Counted from the first letter of the stretch, positions 1 through 11,891 are shown. The stretch is DNA of 64,000 nt from Hawksworthiomyces lignivorus (GCA_002917075.1 NTMA01000053.1:1-64000); one strand, 5' to 3'. Notes: generated by a model not told the origin, from the letters alone. Numbers and translations are program-made.

Positions 1-52
<52 letters not shown>
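1..52. repeat. poly(T) tract at window edge
   Basis: Fifty-two consecutive T at the window edge, followed by a pyrimidine-rich stretch to about base 85. The tract may extend beyond the window. On the minus strand it is a poly(A), so it could be a retroelement tail, a plain homopolymer or an assembly artefact. Confidence 0.9.
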
Positions 53-625
53 CCTTCTCCCTTTCTTTCTTCCTTTCTTTTTTTTGTCTTTATCAGTTAT
101 TTCAAGCTTTTAGCTCTGAACGGATGCACAGGCGTTGATGACTGAAGATGCTTGACTCGCATTGGCTTAGCGTTGTCGATACTTTTACGGCCTCATAAAA
201 GACCCACTTAGTAGGCTCACTACACATATGACATAGCTAATTAATACTCCGCAATTTATGCCTATATTTTGCCTTCAATATGCCTGTACGGAGTAGATTA
301 TCCCCAACTCTCTAAGTTCAGTGCACTTCTTTTGGAGCAAATAATGGATGTATTACGTCACAGCTCCAATTGTACATTCTTAACACTAAAATTCGTCTCA
401 TGAGCTGCATCCTCGAGCAATATGTCTTTTATTTGTTACACAGTATGGGCGGCTCAAAACTTGTTGGGAAGCTTCACGTATGAAGCGAATTGGTTGAGCA
501 TGGTTCCGCCACGTTCCGGTGGCCCTACCGACGCCCAGGCTGCGCGAGTACATACCGTGGTCTACTGATGTAGCATTGATGTATAGGCTCGTTTCTAGCG
601 TTTTGGGTTACGTCTTTCTAGTGAT
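53..625. other. intergenic, 3' flank of the sulfatase gene
   Basis: No ORF with recognisable content. This is AT-leaning sequence downstream of the sulfatase stop, and I see no repeat or RNA gene in it. Confidence 0.6.
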
Positions 626-2902
626 CTATTGAACTTCAACTGGACATTCTCCTCCCTTGGCATTCATCCACACTCTCTGCATTTCAAGCTCGTCTTCCCA
701 GAGCTCCGGTGCCTCGGCCGCGCTCAACCCAGGGGCCACAGCCGTCTCTCCCCATACGATGCCGCACTCAACTACGTACTCTTCCCAGCAGTCCATCAGT
801 TCCTTCAGCCTCTCTGGCTGCGACTCGGCCAGATCCTTCGTCTCGCCGGGATCCTCGACGACATTGAACAGCTCCCAGCCCTCATCTCCGACGCCGGCAC
901 CGCCGTGAAACTTGGAGATGTGAACAATCTTCCAGTCTCCCTTGCGCATCGCACCGCGAGAAAATAGCTCCCAGCCGACAGGCTCTGTTGACGAGTGGAT
1001 CGCCCACATCTCGTCTTCCTCGACCTGCTTCCCTTGAGAAAAGAGTGGCACCCATGACTTGCCGCGAATGGCGTGCACTTCCTTGCCGCGGAAGGTGGAC
1101 ATCTTGCGCGTGACAGGACCCTTCGTCTTCTCATAAACGGGCGGCAGCGAGACGCCGGCGAGTTCCAGGAACGTAGGAGCAAAGTCCATCACCGTGGAGA
1201 ACGAACGGTTAAACGAGCCTGGAGTGAACGACGGGAGGAAGGTGTTGGTCGGAGGTTTGACGACGCACGGAACAAGGATGCCGCCTTCAGAGGGGAAGCA
1301 CTTGAACAATCTCGAAGGAGCCGTCGATGCCTGGGCCCACAAAGGGCCGAGCCTGGGATCGAGTTAGTTGGGCTGTCTCTTCGCGGAGGTGGAAGACGCG
1401 TACCAGGTAAACGAGTTGTAAGAGCCGATGTTCTCGTAAGAATTGTCATAGTACTTGTGAATGGCCTTCACAATATTGTCCCCCATAAGAGCTATATCGC
1501 AGTTAGTTTGGCTGATATGTCGCGCCCTAGAAGAACTGAATACTCACGGTACGCCTCCATGCTATGAGTAAATTAGCTTTTGTTCGTTTCATATAGCGTT
1601 TGGGTTCTTTGGTACTCACGCAGCGCCTTCTGCACCGTTGTCACTCATAAACACAATAAACGTGTTGTCATATTCGCCCGTCTTCTTCAGATAGTCAAGC
1701 ACCTTGCCCACGTTTACGTCGATGGTATCAACCATGCCGGCGTAGGTTTCCATAGTTCTGCAAGAAAGCTTCTTCTCTTCGGAGGTGAGGTCGTCCCACT
1801 CACCGACCCTGACAGCGGTCGTTTCCATTTTGTGCGGAACCACGGACTTGTCAACGATTCCCAGCTCGACGAGCTTGTTGAGCCGGCGCTGCCGCAGAGC
1901 ATATGGGCCGTCGTCATACACCCCCTTGTATCTAAAGACCTGTCAGCTACTCAACGGACCGCACAGGCCCAGTTTTGACTTACTTGTCCCGCTGCGCCTT
2001 GGAGCATTGCAGCGGCCAGTGGGGTGCGGTAAATGGCAGAAACGCAAAGAATGGCTTTTCTTTGTCTTGCTCAGACCGCCCTTCAAAGTACTGCAGCAGC
2101 CGGTTCGTATAAAAGTCTGAGGAATAAAAGCCGTTGGGGTCTTCCGTCTTGTTTGGTGGCCTGTAGTCGGGAGTACCTGTCAGTGCGAGCCGAGCTGCGG
2201 TGCTGTATTGTTGGCAACATACATGTCATATTTCTTGCCCATGTCAGCATGGACCGGCCGACCGCCGGTCGGGAATTTTTCCTGGACAGGTTCCCAGCCG
2301 TAATGGTTGCAGCAGCCAGGAAGCATGGCAAACGCCTTCTGGAACCCGCGGCTCCAAGGTCCCTGGCTTGCGCGGAGGCCGAGATGCCACTGCATCAAGA
2401 TTAGCGGTTAAAACTCTATATGCGCAACGCAGGGCTTGTGCAGGTGAACGTAAGCAGAGGCTTCCTCACCTTGCCCGACATTACAGTGAAGTAACCATTG
2501 TCGCTGAGAATCTCGGGGACGGTTGCTACATCGTTGTTCAAGTACCCTTCATACCCGGCCTTGCCGGACCACCGCTTCGATCCCCTCTCCGTGTTCTTGT
2601 ACTCGATCAATGTCCCAAGGCCGCCAAGATGCGCGTCAGTTCCGCTCATCAGCATGGCTCGTGTGGGCGAGCAAGCTGCTGCCGTGTGGTGATTCAGCAA
2701 GCGCAAGCCATCTGCGGCCAAGGAATCGATGTTGGGAGTCTGGATCTCGGCGCCGTAGCAGCCAATATCCGAAAAGCCCTACGATATTTTCTTGCATTAG
2801 CTATATTCCAAAAGAGACGAAAGAGGCAATGTTTACCAAGTCATCAGCAAGGACGAAGAGAAAATTAGGGCGCTTCTGCGAAGACTCAGTTGAGCTGCCC
2901 AT
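626..2902 (-). CDS. arylsulfatase (Cys-type, intracellular)
   Basis: Hydrolyses sulfate esters. Eight exons on the minus strand: 2902-2837, 2778-2470, 2389-2223, 2160-1984, 1931-1620, 1561-1548 (14 nt), 1491-1404 and 1352-626. They sum to 1860 nt, 619 residues, with all junctions GT..AG. The N-terminus reads RPNFLFVLADDLGFSDIGC, containing the paired metal-binding Asp. The formylglycine motif is CSPTR at residues 58-62, followed by AMLMSG as in Cys-type sulfatases. Further family landmarks are FMSDNGAEG, APSRLFK and EGGILVP near residues 370-440. The start is the first ATG before the catalytic Asp pair. No signal peptide is visible, so the enzyme is probably cytosolic and may serve sulfur scavenging or a sulfated substrate. 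The divergent transporter and the nearby Zn2Cys6 gene may be functionally linked (inference). The family call is secure; the substrate cannot be read. Confidence 0.9.
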
Positions 2903-3870
2903 TCTGGAATTGGTGCTTGCAAGATAAACTTTAGATATAGCCAAGGTAACGACGGAAGTCAGAAAGCGTGCTTCTTTGAAAAAGAATCGTAACAACGAAG
3001 ATGAACGCAAGAAGAACGCCCGAAGCAAAATTTCAAGCAAGACATGTTCAAATAAAACACGCTCGAGATTGCCTATTTAAAGGAGCTCATCGTGAAAAAA
3101 GTGGACCTCGCTTGGAACAAGCCCGAGATAGCTTGACACGCGTGTAGGCATAAAGATTCGACGATTGCAAACTTCTGAACTGCGAAGCTCCTTGTGGCAT
3201 CTCCTATACCCACGTAGGAAGAATACTATATTCGGCCAATTACACAGCAATCTTGCTTGGATTGCTTAATTCCTAGAAACGCATGGTTGTGAATCGAACA
3301 CGATCGTGTCCAACTTACGATCGCGACGCTAGTCTCTTCGTAGCGTGCTCTCTGGTTAGGTATCTTCGACATAAAGAAGATCATTGGCAACTCTATGCGG
3401 GGTTGGCTCTGGGGAAGACCAGGAAGACCATGAGAGGTGCGAAATAGCGTAGCTGAGTGGATCGCACTAGCAGCGAACACGATCGTAACCAGCCAAGGTG
3501 GAGGTGCAATGTGATTTCGCTGGCTGAGTAGCCCTCGCGGCCAACGCCTGCCGCATATTTTTTCTCTTGTTTCTCGCCTATGCGAGGCAATGGGGGTTAA
3601 GGTTAAGGTAGGCTGCCCGTGCTAGGTCAGCCCATTCAACTCTGATGTCCAAGTGTTAGTGAAAAGGCTGCTTCTGATCTAATCTAGTAATCGGTGGTAG
3701 TCTTGTATTGGTAGTTCGGCTTGATAGTCAAACATTCATCGAGTTGCGAAGTTATAAACTGGCATCAGCCTTCATCTGAATTTCCAACATTCCATCTATC
3801 TTTCACAACCAATTTTTACAAGACACCGGTATGCTCCTGGCTTCGCTGAAACTTTGACACAAAAAGAATC
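2903..3870. promoter_or_regulatory. divergent promoter region, sulfatase / MFS transporter
   Basis: A 968-bp gap between two divergent starts. The 13-mer CGAACACGATCGT occurs at 3295-3307 and 3474-3486, and the core ACGATCG occurs a third time at 3317-3323. These are candidate regulator sites. Short ORFs here show no family features and overlap the repeats. Confidence 0.4.
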
Positions 3871-5889
3871 ATGAAAACAATCTACAACGTTTGGGTGATC
3901 GCGCCTTTCGCGACAATCGGCGGCCTACTCCAAGGCTTCGATGTCGCTTGTCTGACATCTATTCTTGGGACACAGCAGGTGAGCTTTTCTTTCTTTTTGT
4001 CCTCGCTGGAGTTGACGTCGCGCTTCCTAACTCGCGGTTATTAGTACACATCCTACTTTAGCGCTCCTGGTGCTCTCTTGCAAGGCGGCATCACGGCTAG
4101 CATGGCCGGAGGCAGCATGTTGGGCTGTCTTGTCTCTAGCCCTCTATCTGACCGTATTGGCCGCCGGGATACTATGATTGCTGGCTGTTTGATTTTCGTC
4201 ATTGGGTCAGCCATCATGGCTGCTGTGCAGAATGTGCCTATGCTGATCGTTTCCCGCCTCGTCAACGGCTTCGCTGTCGGGTTTCTGACGACACAATCGT
4301 AAGTTCAGCTCTAATGTCCTGTTGGTAGAATAGACTGGGATATTTTCCTTTCGAAAACTGACAGCTTTCTCATTCATTTAGTCCGATGTATCTTTCTGAA
4401 ATCAGCCCTGTCCAACATCGTGGGCGCTTGATTTCCTTTCAAGCCTGGATGATGACGTTCGGAGTACGTCTACTATATTTGAGAGCTAATAGCAGATAAG
4501 TTGAACTAACTGAGCCGCTTTCATAGGAAGTTATAATGTCGTTTTTATCCTATGGCACGTCGTTTATCCCGAGTACAGCCTCGTTCCGCCTACCGTGGGG
4601 TCTGCAAATGATTCCTGCAATGATTATGGGCATTGCTCTGCTTTTTCTTCCCCGTTCTCCTCGTTGGTTGGCCAGCAAGGATCGTTGGGAGGAGGCAAGA
4701 GAAGTTCTCGTAAATTTGCATGGAAAAGGCGATGACCTTGATCCTCTGGCGATTGCAGAATTTCGAGAGATCCAGGAAGCTATCGCGTATGAAGCCTACA
4801 TCCCATTTCTTCTCCAAAATGCAATGTTATTGATGTGTTTCTAGATTGGAAAAGTCTGCCGGCGCCGGAACTTGGGCTGATATTATCAAGCCCCAAAACT
4901 TTATTCGCATTCACATTGCGGTCTTTACTCACATCTGGGCTCAGTTTACTGGAGGCAATGCCGTCATGTACTACATCATCTACATTATGGAGATGGCAGG
5001 ACTCTCTGGAAACATCAAGCTCATATCTGTCTCGATTGAGTACGTCGTCTTTTTTGCAATGGGCTTCCTTCCTGTGCTATTCATGGATCGATTCCGCCTG
5101 CGCCATGTCATGATTGGAGGCTCCATCCTTGGAGCTCTATGCCACTTCTCGACCGCTGCAATCATGGCTACCCACGGAAGCTATGCCCCTGATGGCCTCG
5201 ACGGCAATAAGATCATCAAGTGGGTGGTGAATGGCAAGTCAGCGTCAACTGCCATCATCGCCCTGTCATATATTTTCATCGGCTTTTATGCCATGACTTG
5301 GTCGTACGTACTATCAGCTCTCTTTGTTTCTATATAAATGACATACGCTGACAATTCGCAATATCATTGTTACAGACCCGTTTCTTGGTAAGTCACTTAA
5401 GCTCAACTGACCAGAAACACAAAATCTAACCCGTACTGATTTTTTTTAACTTTCTAATTAATTTATAGGGTTTATCCACCACCATGTATTCCTCTTGCGT
5501 ACCGAAATAAAACGATGGCAATTTCGACATTCTTTAACTGGGCCTGTAACTTCGCCCAGACATTCTTCACGCCGACAGCGTTTGAAAATATTCAGTGGAA
5601 GGTAAATGTTGAATGGCCTGGTGGTACATTTAGAGAGCCAACGCTAACTACAAGCTTCTTGAAGTTCTACCTTATTTTCGGCACGCTCTGTGTCGTTTCC
5701 GGTATTCACGTATTTCTTCTTTTCCCCGAAACAAGAGGCAAGACATTGGAAGAAATGGACGTCGTATTTTCTACAACCATTTGGGGATTCAAGACGACAA
5801 ATCTCGACAGCCGTCTTGAAGCAGAGATTCAAGAAGCAAGAGAGCAACTCAAGCCGAAGGTGGAACACGTTAATGACGTTACTGCCTAA
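3871..5889 (+). CDS. MFS sugar transporter (hexose/lactose-permease type)
   Basis: Plasma-membrane sugar/H+ symporter of the major facilitator superfamily. Eight exons: 3871-3978, 4045-4298, 4382-4463, 4527-4786, 4845-5303, 5376-5387 (12 nt), 5469-5601 and 5665-5889. They sum to 1533 nt, 510 residues, the usual length. Family signatures in order are DRIGRRD after TM2-3, PRSPRWL before the central loop, QFTGGNAVMYY in TM7 and FPETRGKTLEEMD at the C-terminal end of TM12. Reading through 5602-5664 stays in frame but inserts 21 residues where relatives have none. That stretch has a GT start, a GCTAAC branch-like site and an AG end, so I treat it as an intron. The neighbours are a divergent sulfatase and, 168 bp downstream and convergent, a Zn2Cys6 regulator. 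The transported sugar is unknown. Confidence 0.88.
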
Positions 5890-6057
5890 GATCTAATGGA
5901 AAATATGGTTCAAATTATTCTTTGAGCATAGCTTTCATGGTAGACAACTGCAAATGAGAACAAAGTTATTGCTTAAAATGTCAACGTAGAAGTTCCTCTC
6001 AAATGTGTCTCTAGTATGCGTAGTAAACTAATCAAATCGCAACCAAAGCGAACTCCG

Positions 6058-8103
6058 TCACATAATGATGCTGAAATCGGATCCAAACATAGTCCTCTTC
6101 ATCAACCGAGCATCTAGTCTTTGATTTTCAGAATCTTGCCTCTGACATACCTTTTCAAGCAGAACTGCAAGCCGCGTAACGTTCTCGGCCAGATAGCCGT
6201 CCCACCCCCTAAACTGCTCGAGAATCCAGTGCCTGTCATCTTTGTTGCATTCCATAGCGCACATATACAATGGCCATAAGAATTCCTGATGTACTCTCTG
6301 TTGCGATCTAGGCTCTTGAGGCTGTAGTGTTGGCCTAGAAGCATCCATCCTCGCGAGCTTCAAGACTTGTTCCACGGCGTCCGTAACCTCTGAGCCTGCA
6401 CGGTAAGCAGGAAAGACTGCTCGATGCAATGTGATGAAATATGCGTAGAAATTGGCCAGGCTTCCTCGCAATTCTCTCAGGATACGCTCACGCACGGTGG
6501 GCTGAAATACTGCCGTGAGCTCTTGTGGGGAGTCAATGGCATCAAATATCCTAGGTCGTTTTGTCTCTAGAGCATTTAGAGCATCACGAATATAATGAGC
6601 CTTTTTCATTACCTCATATTCGATGTCGACAGAGCCACGATTTAGATGCCACTTGTCGAGGGAGACGATGCGTGCTATGAGCTGCTGTGCCTCGAGAACG
6701 AAGGAGCGGGCAGGCTCGCGAATTGCGTCCACAACGTAGTCGTTTAGTGAGCGAAAGTCAGGCAATGATATAGTAGCGTTTGAGAAAGAGTCATTATCTG
6801 CAGTTGGTTGTAGGATGTCAAGGCCTGCTGAGTGCGTGCGGTTGTTGGTGAGCACCGCATCTTTCAGATGCTCGTATCCCCAGCCTCCAATCCATATCGC
6901 CTTTGACTCCCAGAGCACAATCCACTCCACCAGACGCCGGAACATTCCCGTCCAGCGCTGCGTGCGATCGTAGAACTGGACAATACGTTGCCGAGACATG
7001 TGAATATTGGTGGGCGCGCACTGTTCACCACCTAAAAGCGCGGGTGCTGTGATCTTTGATTTCCCTGGTGTTAACTGAATTGTACGCTGGCACATTGAAC
7101 CATGTTTTGGTTTACAACAGATGCTTACTTCAAACGTCATCAGCAAGAAGAGCGCTGCGAAGGCCCTCTGAAGATTATCGTCTTTTGCAGGGACGTTGAT
7201 GTAATCCACCGCGCACTTGTCAAAAGCTGCTCCGATTTCTTCTGATGCCAGATTGTAAGAGCGGTGCGGCTCCAAAGACGCTTGTGCGCCGGAAGCGACA
7301 AAATACATCCCTTCTACCGCACACATTGCATTTTTTAAGAATAACGCATCTTGAGTAAGAGCCTGATGGCAAGTAAATGTCTGGCAGAAAATCTCCCAGT
7401 CACGATCATCTGACACAACCATGGGTGCGGGTATCTTGCCCAGACGAAAACTCGCAGCCGCAGCAGTTGGCCCAACTTCTTCTGTCCGGTACAACATTAG
7501 CCAAGCAGGCAAGACGGCTACAAATTTTGGACTCTTTGTTGAAACACACCTTGTGAAGCGGCTTCTGGTATATGAACAAGCCTGGAAGCAAAGATATCGT
7601 CGACAGGAGGGAGCATGAGAAGGCTAGCCTCGTTCAATGTGTCTGATTGATGCTGACTTTCCCACAACAACCCTGAATTGGCCATCCACCCATCCAATTC
7701 AGGCGGCCCATCGTTATGGGTTTCTACGAGCGACAGACCACCAGGACTCATTCTCATAGGACACGAAAGTCCTGCAAGGGGAGACTGACGTCGAGGTTGC
7801 GTTAGGTCGACGCTTCCTAGTGTCTCGGCGGCTGGGGTCCTGTCAAAGTGACACTCGAGACTCAGTCGGACACTGCCAAACATGAGATTAGCGTCGTGCA
7901 TGTTAATGCCCTTTTCATCACTGCTGTCATGTCTCAAACGCAACATAAAGATAACCGCCGGAGGAATGGACGCACCAATTGCTGCACAGGGGGCGCCTTT
8001 CGTCACATCTCACACGCCTTCTGCGGCAAGTCGAGCAGCCAGTCGAGCGGTGCGGTGTCGACCGTCTTCGAAGCTTCCTCCGCTGGCTGTTTAAGTCCAT
8101 CAT
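6058..8103 (-). CDS. Zn2Cys6 fungal transcription factor
   Basis: Nuclear DNA-binding regulator. Exons are 8103-7976, 7872-7550 and 7481-6058 (1875 nt, 624 residues). The binuclear zinc cluster is rebuilt across intron 1: Cys 23, 26, 33, 40, 43 and 50, spacing C-x2-C-x6-C-x6-C-x2-C-x6-C, within a basic stretch (CRRRRVRC). The C-terminal two thirds resemble the poorly conserved fungal-specific TF region, with no clear catalytic motif. Intron 2 is placed at 7549-7482 (68 nt); a nearer acceptor would give only 32 nt. A 54-nt in-frame stretch inside exon 3, near 7130-7070, has GTAAGC..ATTCAG ends and could be a further intron. Of two adjacent ATGs I use the first. The gene converges on the transporter, which makes a local regulatory role plausible but unproven. 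Confidence 0.82.
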
Positions 8104-9305
8104 GTAGATGGGTTTATCTTTGCTGGTTGAAGACTCCAGACCAAGTCAGCTGCTGAGCTGTGGCGAGATTCAAAGCGGAGGTTCTCTCCCTTCCAGTTCC
8201 CTTGGCTAGTCTGCCGGAAAGGGCCTGTGTTAACCCCTCAAAAAGGTGGAGTAGTACCTTGCCGACGGCCGGTGGCAGACGCCGGGGCTAAGACAAATAC
8301 GGCCTGAGAAGGCAACCTCGGGGCTGTCATTCAATGTAGCTGGTTGTCCCTCTCTCATGTTCGAAATCAATTCAACCAGCTTCCCATATTCGGCCGTGTT
8401 TGCTGTTGACATTATTCCAATCTATGTGAAGTGATAGAAGAGACATGACGATAAGTTTGCAACCAGACTGACATGTATAGTCCAACTGCTATAAAACACA
8501 TAGAATATTAAAACTGTAACAAGTAGTCAATTTATCGATGTGTCGAACTGTATTATTTTTTGAGACTTGCGTTCATTTCCCTCCCCGCTATCGCCTAGGG
8601 TAAGTGGACGAAGATATATGAGAGCAGTTGTTGCGTTGTGGCTCAAATCGAAGGGAATAAGTTCACGTAAAATAGATCGAACAACGGCATAACAAATAGT
8701 GGGATTGATATTTAGAATACAGAGAATAATTTGGCTACTATGCCCTACACAATGAATTGCCGGAAAGCTTACTGGTCTAAGAAGATACGGAGCACAGTTG
8801 GATTTTCACCTCCATTACTTATAGTAGTTGCGGGAATTTTGGTGGAGAGCTAAGGTAGTTTCTCTGTATGTGGGGGACTTTCGGCACCATGGTGAATCAC
8901 TAGTTACCCCATCAAACTCTAGGAAATTCTTGACACAAGTGCGCGGTGAAGTTGCGGCTTGTATTGAGTTCCTGCTCTTGGTCCGGTATGGATAAGATGC
9001 TACCCCGGATAATACTACCAACAGTCTGGGATGCTACTCCACACGCGGGTCAATTCCCCGCAAGAGGTAGCTGTTGGAAAGGTACTCCAGTCTTTCCCGC
9101 CATCTTATATTTCAAAAAGTCTGGTCCTCATCTTCATCGTGTTGCATATAACCTCGAGAAGTCTGCATTCGTAAATAGATTAACAAAATTTCATGTTACT
9201 GGCGAGTGAAAGCCTGAAAGCCCAATTGTGATTGGCCTTCTACTGAGCCTCGTGGATAATCACTTTTCATGCTTTCGAAGAACGCATTTCTTCAATCTCA
9301 CCACG
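8104..9305. other. intergenic, possible short ORF
   Basis: Upstream region of both the Zn2Cys6 gene and the hydrolase gene. A 60-codon ATG-initiated ORF lies on the minus strand at 8412-8230. It could be an upstream ORF or exon of the regulator, but I recognise no domain and cannot support it as a gene. The remainder is AT-rich with no visible structure. Confidence 0.4.
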
Positions 9306-10226
9306 ATGCAGCCATTTCAACTTATACTGTCTAACAATGGCACTGTGACTGGCTTACACTCCGTCCCATCACCGTCTTCCTTGTCTGCAAAGAATCGGCC
9401 TCTAATTATCGGCATCCACGGTGGTGGCTATGATAGTCAATATTTCGATGCTACTCCCAAGTATTCAGCATCTCCAGCAAGTGTTCCTCTGGGGATATCC
9501 TTCGTATCTATCGACCGACCTTCATATGGTGGAACTAGTTCCATTCTACCCATTCCAGACGGCTCTGATTTCAGCCAAGAGACCGGTCTTCAGCTTCATC
9601 AATATATCCTCCCCAAGCTCTGGTCTGAATTTGGGAAACCAAACCAATGCAACTGCATTATTCTCATGTGTCATAGTCTCGGAGTCATGGGGGGCATAGT
9701 GGCCGCATCATTACATGCACAAGATAAGGAGCCACTATACCCCTTGGGCGGTTTGATAGCCAGCGGCATGGGGCAGGCGCAATCGTTATTTATGAAAAAT
9801 AGCCCTCCAAGTTTCCAGACTCTGGATATTGACCATATCCTGCTCCCTCTGGACGTCAAAGATAAGGTTATGTTCAAACCAGGAACTGTTGAGACAGAGA
9901 TTTTGGAGCAGGGTGAACGCCTCAATTCAAAGTGCCCCATAGCAGAGATAGCCCTGTTTCCAGCCCAGTGGCTTCCAGTGTGGAAAGAAAAGTGGGCAGC
10001 TCATGTGTTAGTACCAGTCATGTTTTCACTTGTGGAGGATGATCCATTTTTCGTGTCAGACAAGGCAGAGCTCGAAGCCTGCGCAGCGGCATTCAAGAAT
10101 AGCGCTCGCGTAGATGCAAGCCTAATTAGTGGAGCTCCCCACTGTGTTGAATTAAGCCATTGGTCGCAAGGATGGTATGCCCGTTGCTTTGGCTTCGCAT
10201 TAGAGTGTGCTGCCGGGTTTTCATAG
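9306..10226 (+). CDS. alpha/beta hydrolase
   Basis: Single-exon gene of 306 residues. The ATG at 9306 is used because the frame upstream of it has only a GTG. The alpha/beta hydrolase core is visible: an oxyanion-hole segment LIIGIHGGGYD near residues 34-43, the nucleophile elbow C-H-S124-L-G (usually G-x-S-x-G), an acidic pair in SLVEDDPF near 241-248 and a late His in GAPHC (H279). The fold suits an esterase, lipase or small-molecule hydrolase. There is no signal peptide, so it is probably cytosolic. It sits between a regulator and an unrecognised gene with no operon-like spacing. The substrate cannot be inferred. Confidence 0.8.
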   Translation: MQPFQLILSNNGTVTGLHSVPSPSSLSAKNRPLIIGIHGGGYDSQYFDATPKYSASPASVPLGISFVSIDRPSYGGTSSILPIPDGSDFSQETGLQLHQYILPKLWSEFGKPNQCNCIILMCHSLGVMGGIVAASLHAQDKEPLYPLGGLIASGMGQAQSLFMKNSPPSFQTLDIDHILLPLDVKDKVMFKPGTVETEILEQGERLNSKCPIAEIALFPAQWLPVWKEKWAAHVLVPVMFSLVEDDPFFVSDKAELEACAAAFKNSARVDASLISGAPHCVELSHWSQGWYARCFGFALECAAGFS

Positions 10227-10469
10227 CTTGTAACATCATAAGCCCTTGCCAGAACAGCACAAGCAGAGAATATGTACTATTTATGATGACATTCCTTCTG
10301 CCATGCCAGAAGCTTCAATGAATTGGTTCATGGATGTCGTTAAAAGTTTTCGGTTGCAGAAACACAAGTAATCTCGCTCGCTTGCCCGAACGTGGACGTC
10401 AGGGACAAATATGAGACGAAGCCATGAACGAGGAAATGCCATTAACGCCAGGTGGACGATAAGAAATTG

Positions 10470-11582
10470 CTACATCCGACAGCGGAAATATTCAACGAAT
10501 TGCTGGTTCTGCTTGACGGACTGTGCAAGTAGCATCTGGGTCGCGATGAACATGGTATAACACTCGCGGCTCTGACCGGTGTCCGGGTTGTTTTGGTTCG
10601 CCAAGAAGGTTTGGAGTTGCTCCTGATGAAATGCTGCCACGGTTTGTAGCAAATCGATGGGGGACTTTGCCGGAGTGGGTGCCGCGGGTTGGAGTGGAAC
10701 CGGGACGCCGCTGGGCGAACGGGAGACGGGGACCGGGGGGAGCGGGTACTGTCGAACTGAATGCTGCACCGGCGGCGGTGGCGAATCCAACCAGATCGTG
10801 GTTGGGGCAGCCATCTGCGGTCCGGCAGTGCTCTGAGGGGGACCGTTTACGGGTGGAGCTATCCGCGGGTGAGTGGGGTGGTTTTGAGTGTGGACCTGAG
10901 GCATAGTATGATTTTGGGGCACGGCTGCGGGTGTGTTGGGGAACGCAGCTTCGTTTCGGGGCTGAAGAAAAACGCCGACTGCAGGATCGATAGCGAGATC
11001 AGTGGCAGGTTGAGGTTCGACACCGTTAACATCGTCGTCTTCTGGTTCGTCATCAACAACGCTATCTTCTGGATCGTCATCAGCATCGCTGTCTCCTGGT
11101 TCGTCGTTAGTGTCGCTGTCTTCAAATGCCAACGCAGGGCCGCATATCCTCCATGGCCTGTGACCGGGGGCGGGATATAACGTCAACGTGAGAAACGGGT
11201 CGCTGGCAGGCCGTTTGCGAGCGTAGGGGAAGTCGCGCGTTAGCCAAGCATATTCAAGGTTGCTACTGGCAATCTCTTTTAGCCTGGTGTGATGCGAGTG
11301 GGAGGGATCGAAAAGGCGGGCGGCGATGATCTCTATATGCTGATCTAAAGTAACGAATGGATGGCTGAACTCAGACTCAAGCGTCACAAGCCAGCGGTCG
11401 ACGGATTGGCCCACAGATGTCAACGCATAGCATTTCTCTTCGATGATCATGGTCTGGAGCAAATGATGCACCTGCATCATGGGGCGCTTGATGTCGACTC
11501 TGAGATATTTGTCACAAATATCGTCAAAACGCGCCTGGATGGCAGCGACGGCGTTGCGAGAGAGCGCTGTGGCAGATACCAT
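10470..11582 (-). CDS. unrecognised acidic, proline-rich protein
   Basis: An uninterrupted 370-codon ORF with ATG at 11582. I do not recognise a family. The first 110 residues look folded and helical. Residues about 155-195 form an acidic block made of repeated Asp/Glu-Pro units (EDSDTNDEPGDSDADDDPED). Residues about 210-310 are Pro/Gln/Ala-rich and probably disordered. The last 60 residues are helical with many Gln. The gene is intronless while most neighbours have introns, and it lies beside a transposase remnant and repeats, so a transposon-linked or fast-evolving lineage-specific gene is possible. The opposite strand has shorter open frames, which I take as shadows. Confidence 0.55.
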   Translation of the reverse strand: MVSATALSRNAVAAIQARFDDICDKYLRVDIKRPMMQVHHLLQTMIIEEKCYALTSVGQSVDRWLVTLESEFSHPFVTLDQHIEIIAARLFDPSHSHHTRLKEIASSNLEYAWLTRDFPYARKRPASDPFLTLTLYPAPGHRPWRICGPALAFEDSDTNDEPGDSDADDDPEDSVVDDEPEDDDVNGVEPQPATDLAIDPAVGVFLQPRNEAAFPNTPAAVPQNHTMPQVHTQNHPTHPRIAPPVNGPPQSTAGPQMAAPTTIWLDSPPPPVQHSVRQYPLPPVPVSRSPSGVPVPLQPAAPTPAKSPIDLLQTVAAFHQEQLQTFLANQNNPDTGQSRECYTMFIATQMLLAQSVKQNQQFVEYFRCRM

Positions 11583-11891
11583 GCTGATTTGGTTGTTTTG
11601 GTGACTACGATTGGCGATATATTACTAGACATCTGGTGAACAAGCCGAGTTTGTCAAATTCGAGGCAGCCGACGAATGCGATGATGGTGTAGGGGTAGGG
11701 AGTTAGATACAATAACAGTTGCATGGAGCTGAAATCGTGGGCAGAGCACCCCCAAGGCTTCCATATTTGTCAAAGGGCGCATGGCCCCCAATAAACAGAC
11801 AGGCCTGTCTGTATAAAATACTTATGTAAGCGCCACATAATCAGCGAAAGCCCCTATAAGCCTTGGGCCATATTCGAATTTAGAAAACATC
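11583..11891. other. intergenic
   Basis: About 310 bases between the unrecognised ORF and the transposase remnant. I see no gene or repeat here. Confidence 0.5.

Noticed and set aside
7482..7549. A 32-nt intron in the Zn2Cys6 gene using the nearer acceptor
   Set aside because: Too short for spliceosomal introns. The 68-nt option keeps the frame and has a GCTAAT branch-like site.
8230..8412. 60-codon minus-strand ORF as an extra gene or TF exon
   Set aside because: No domain and no convincing junction to the zinc-cluster exon; left as a note only.
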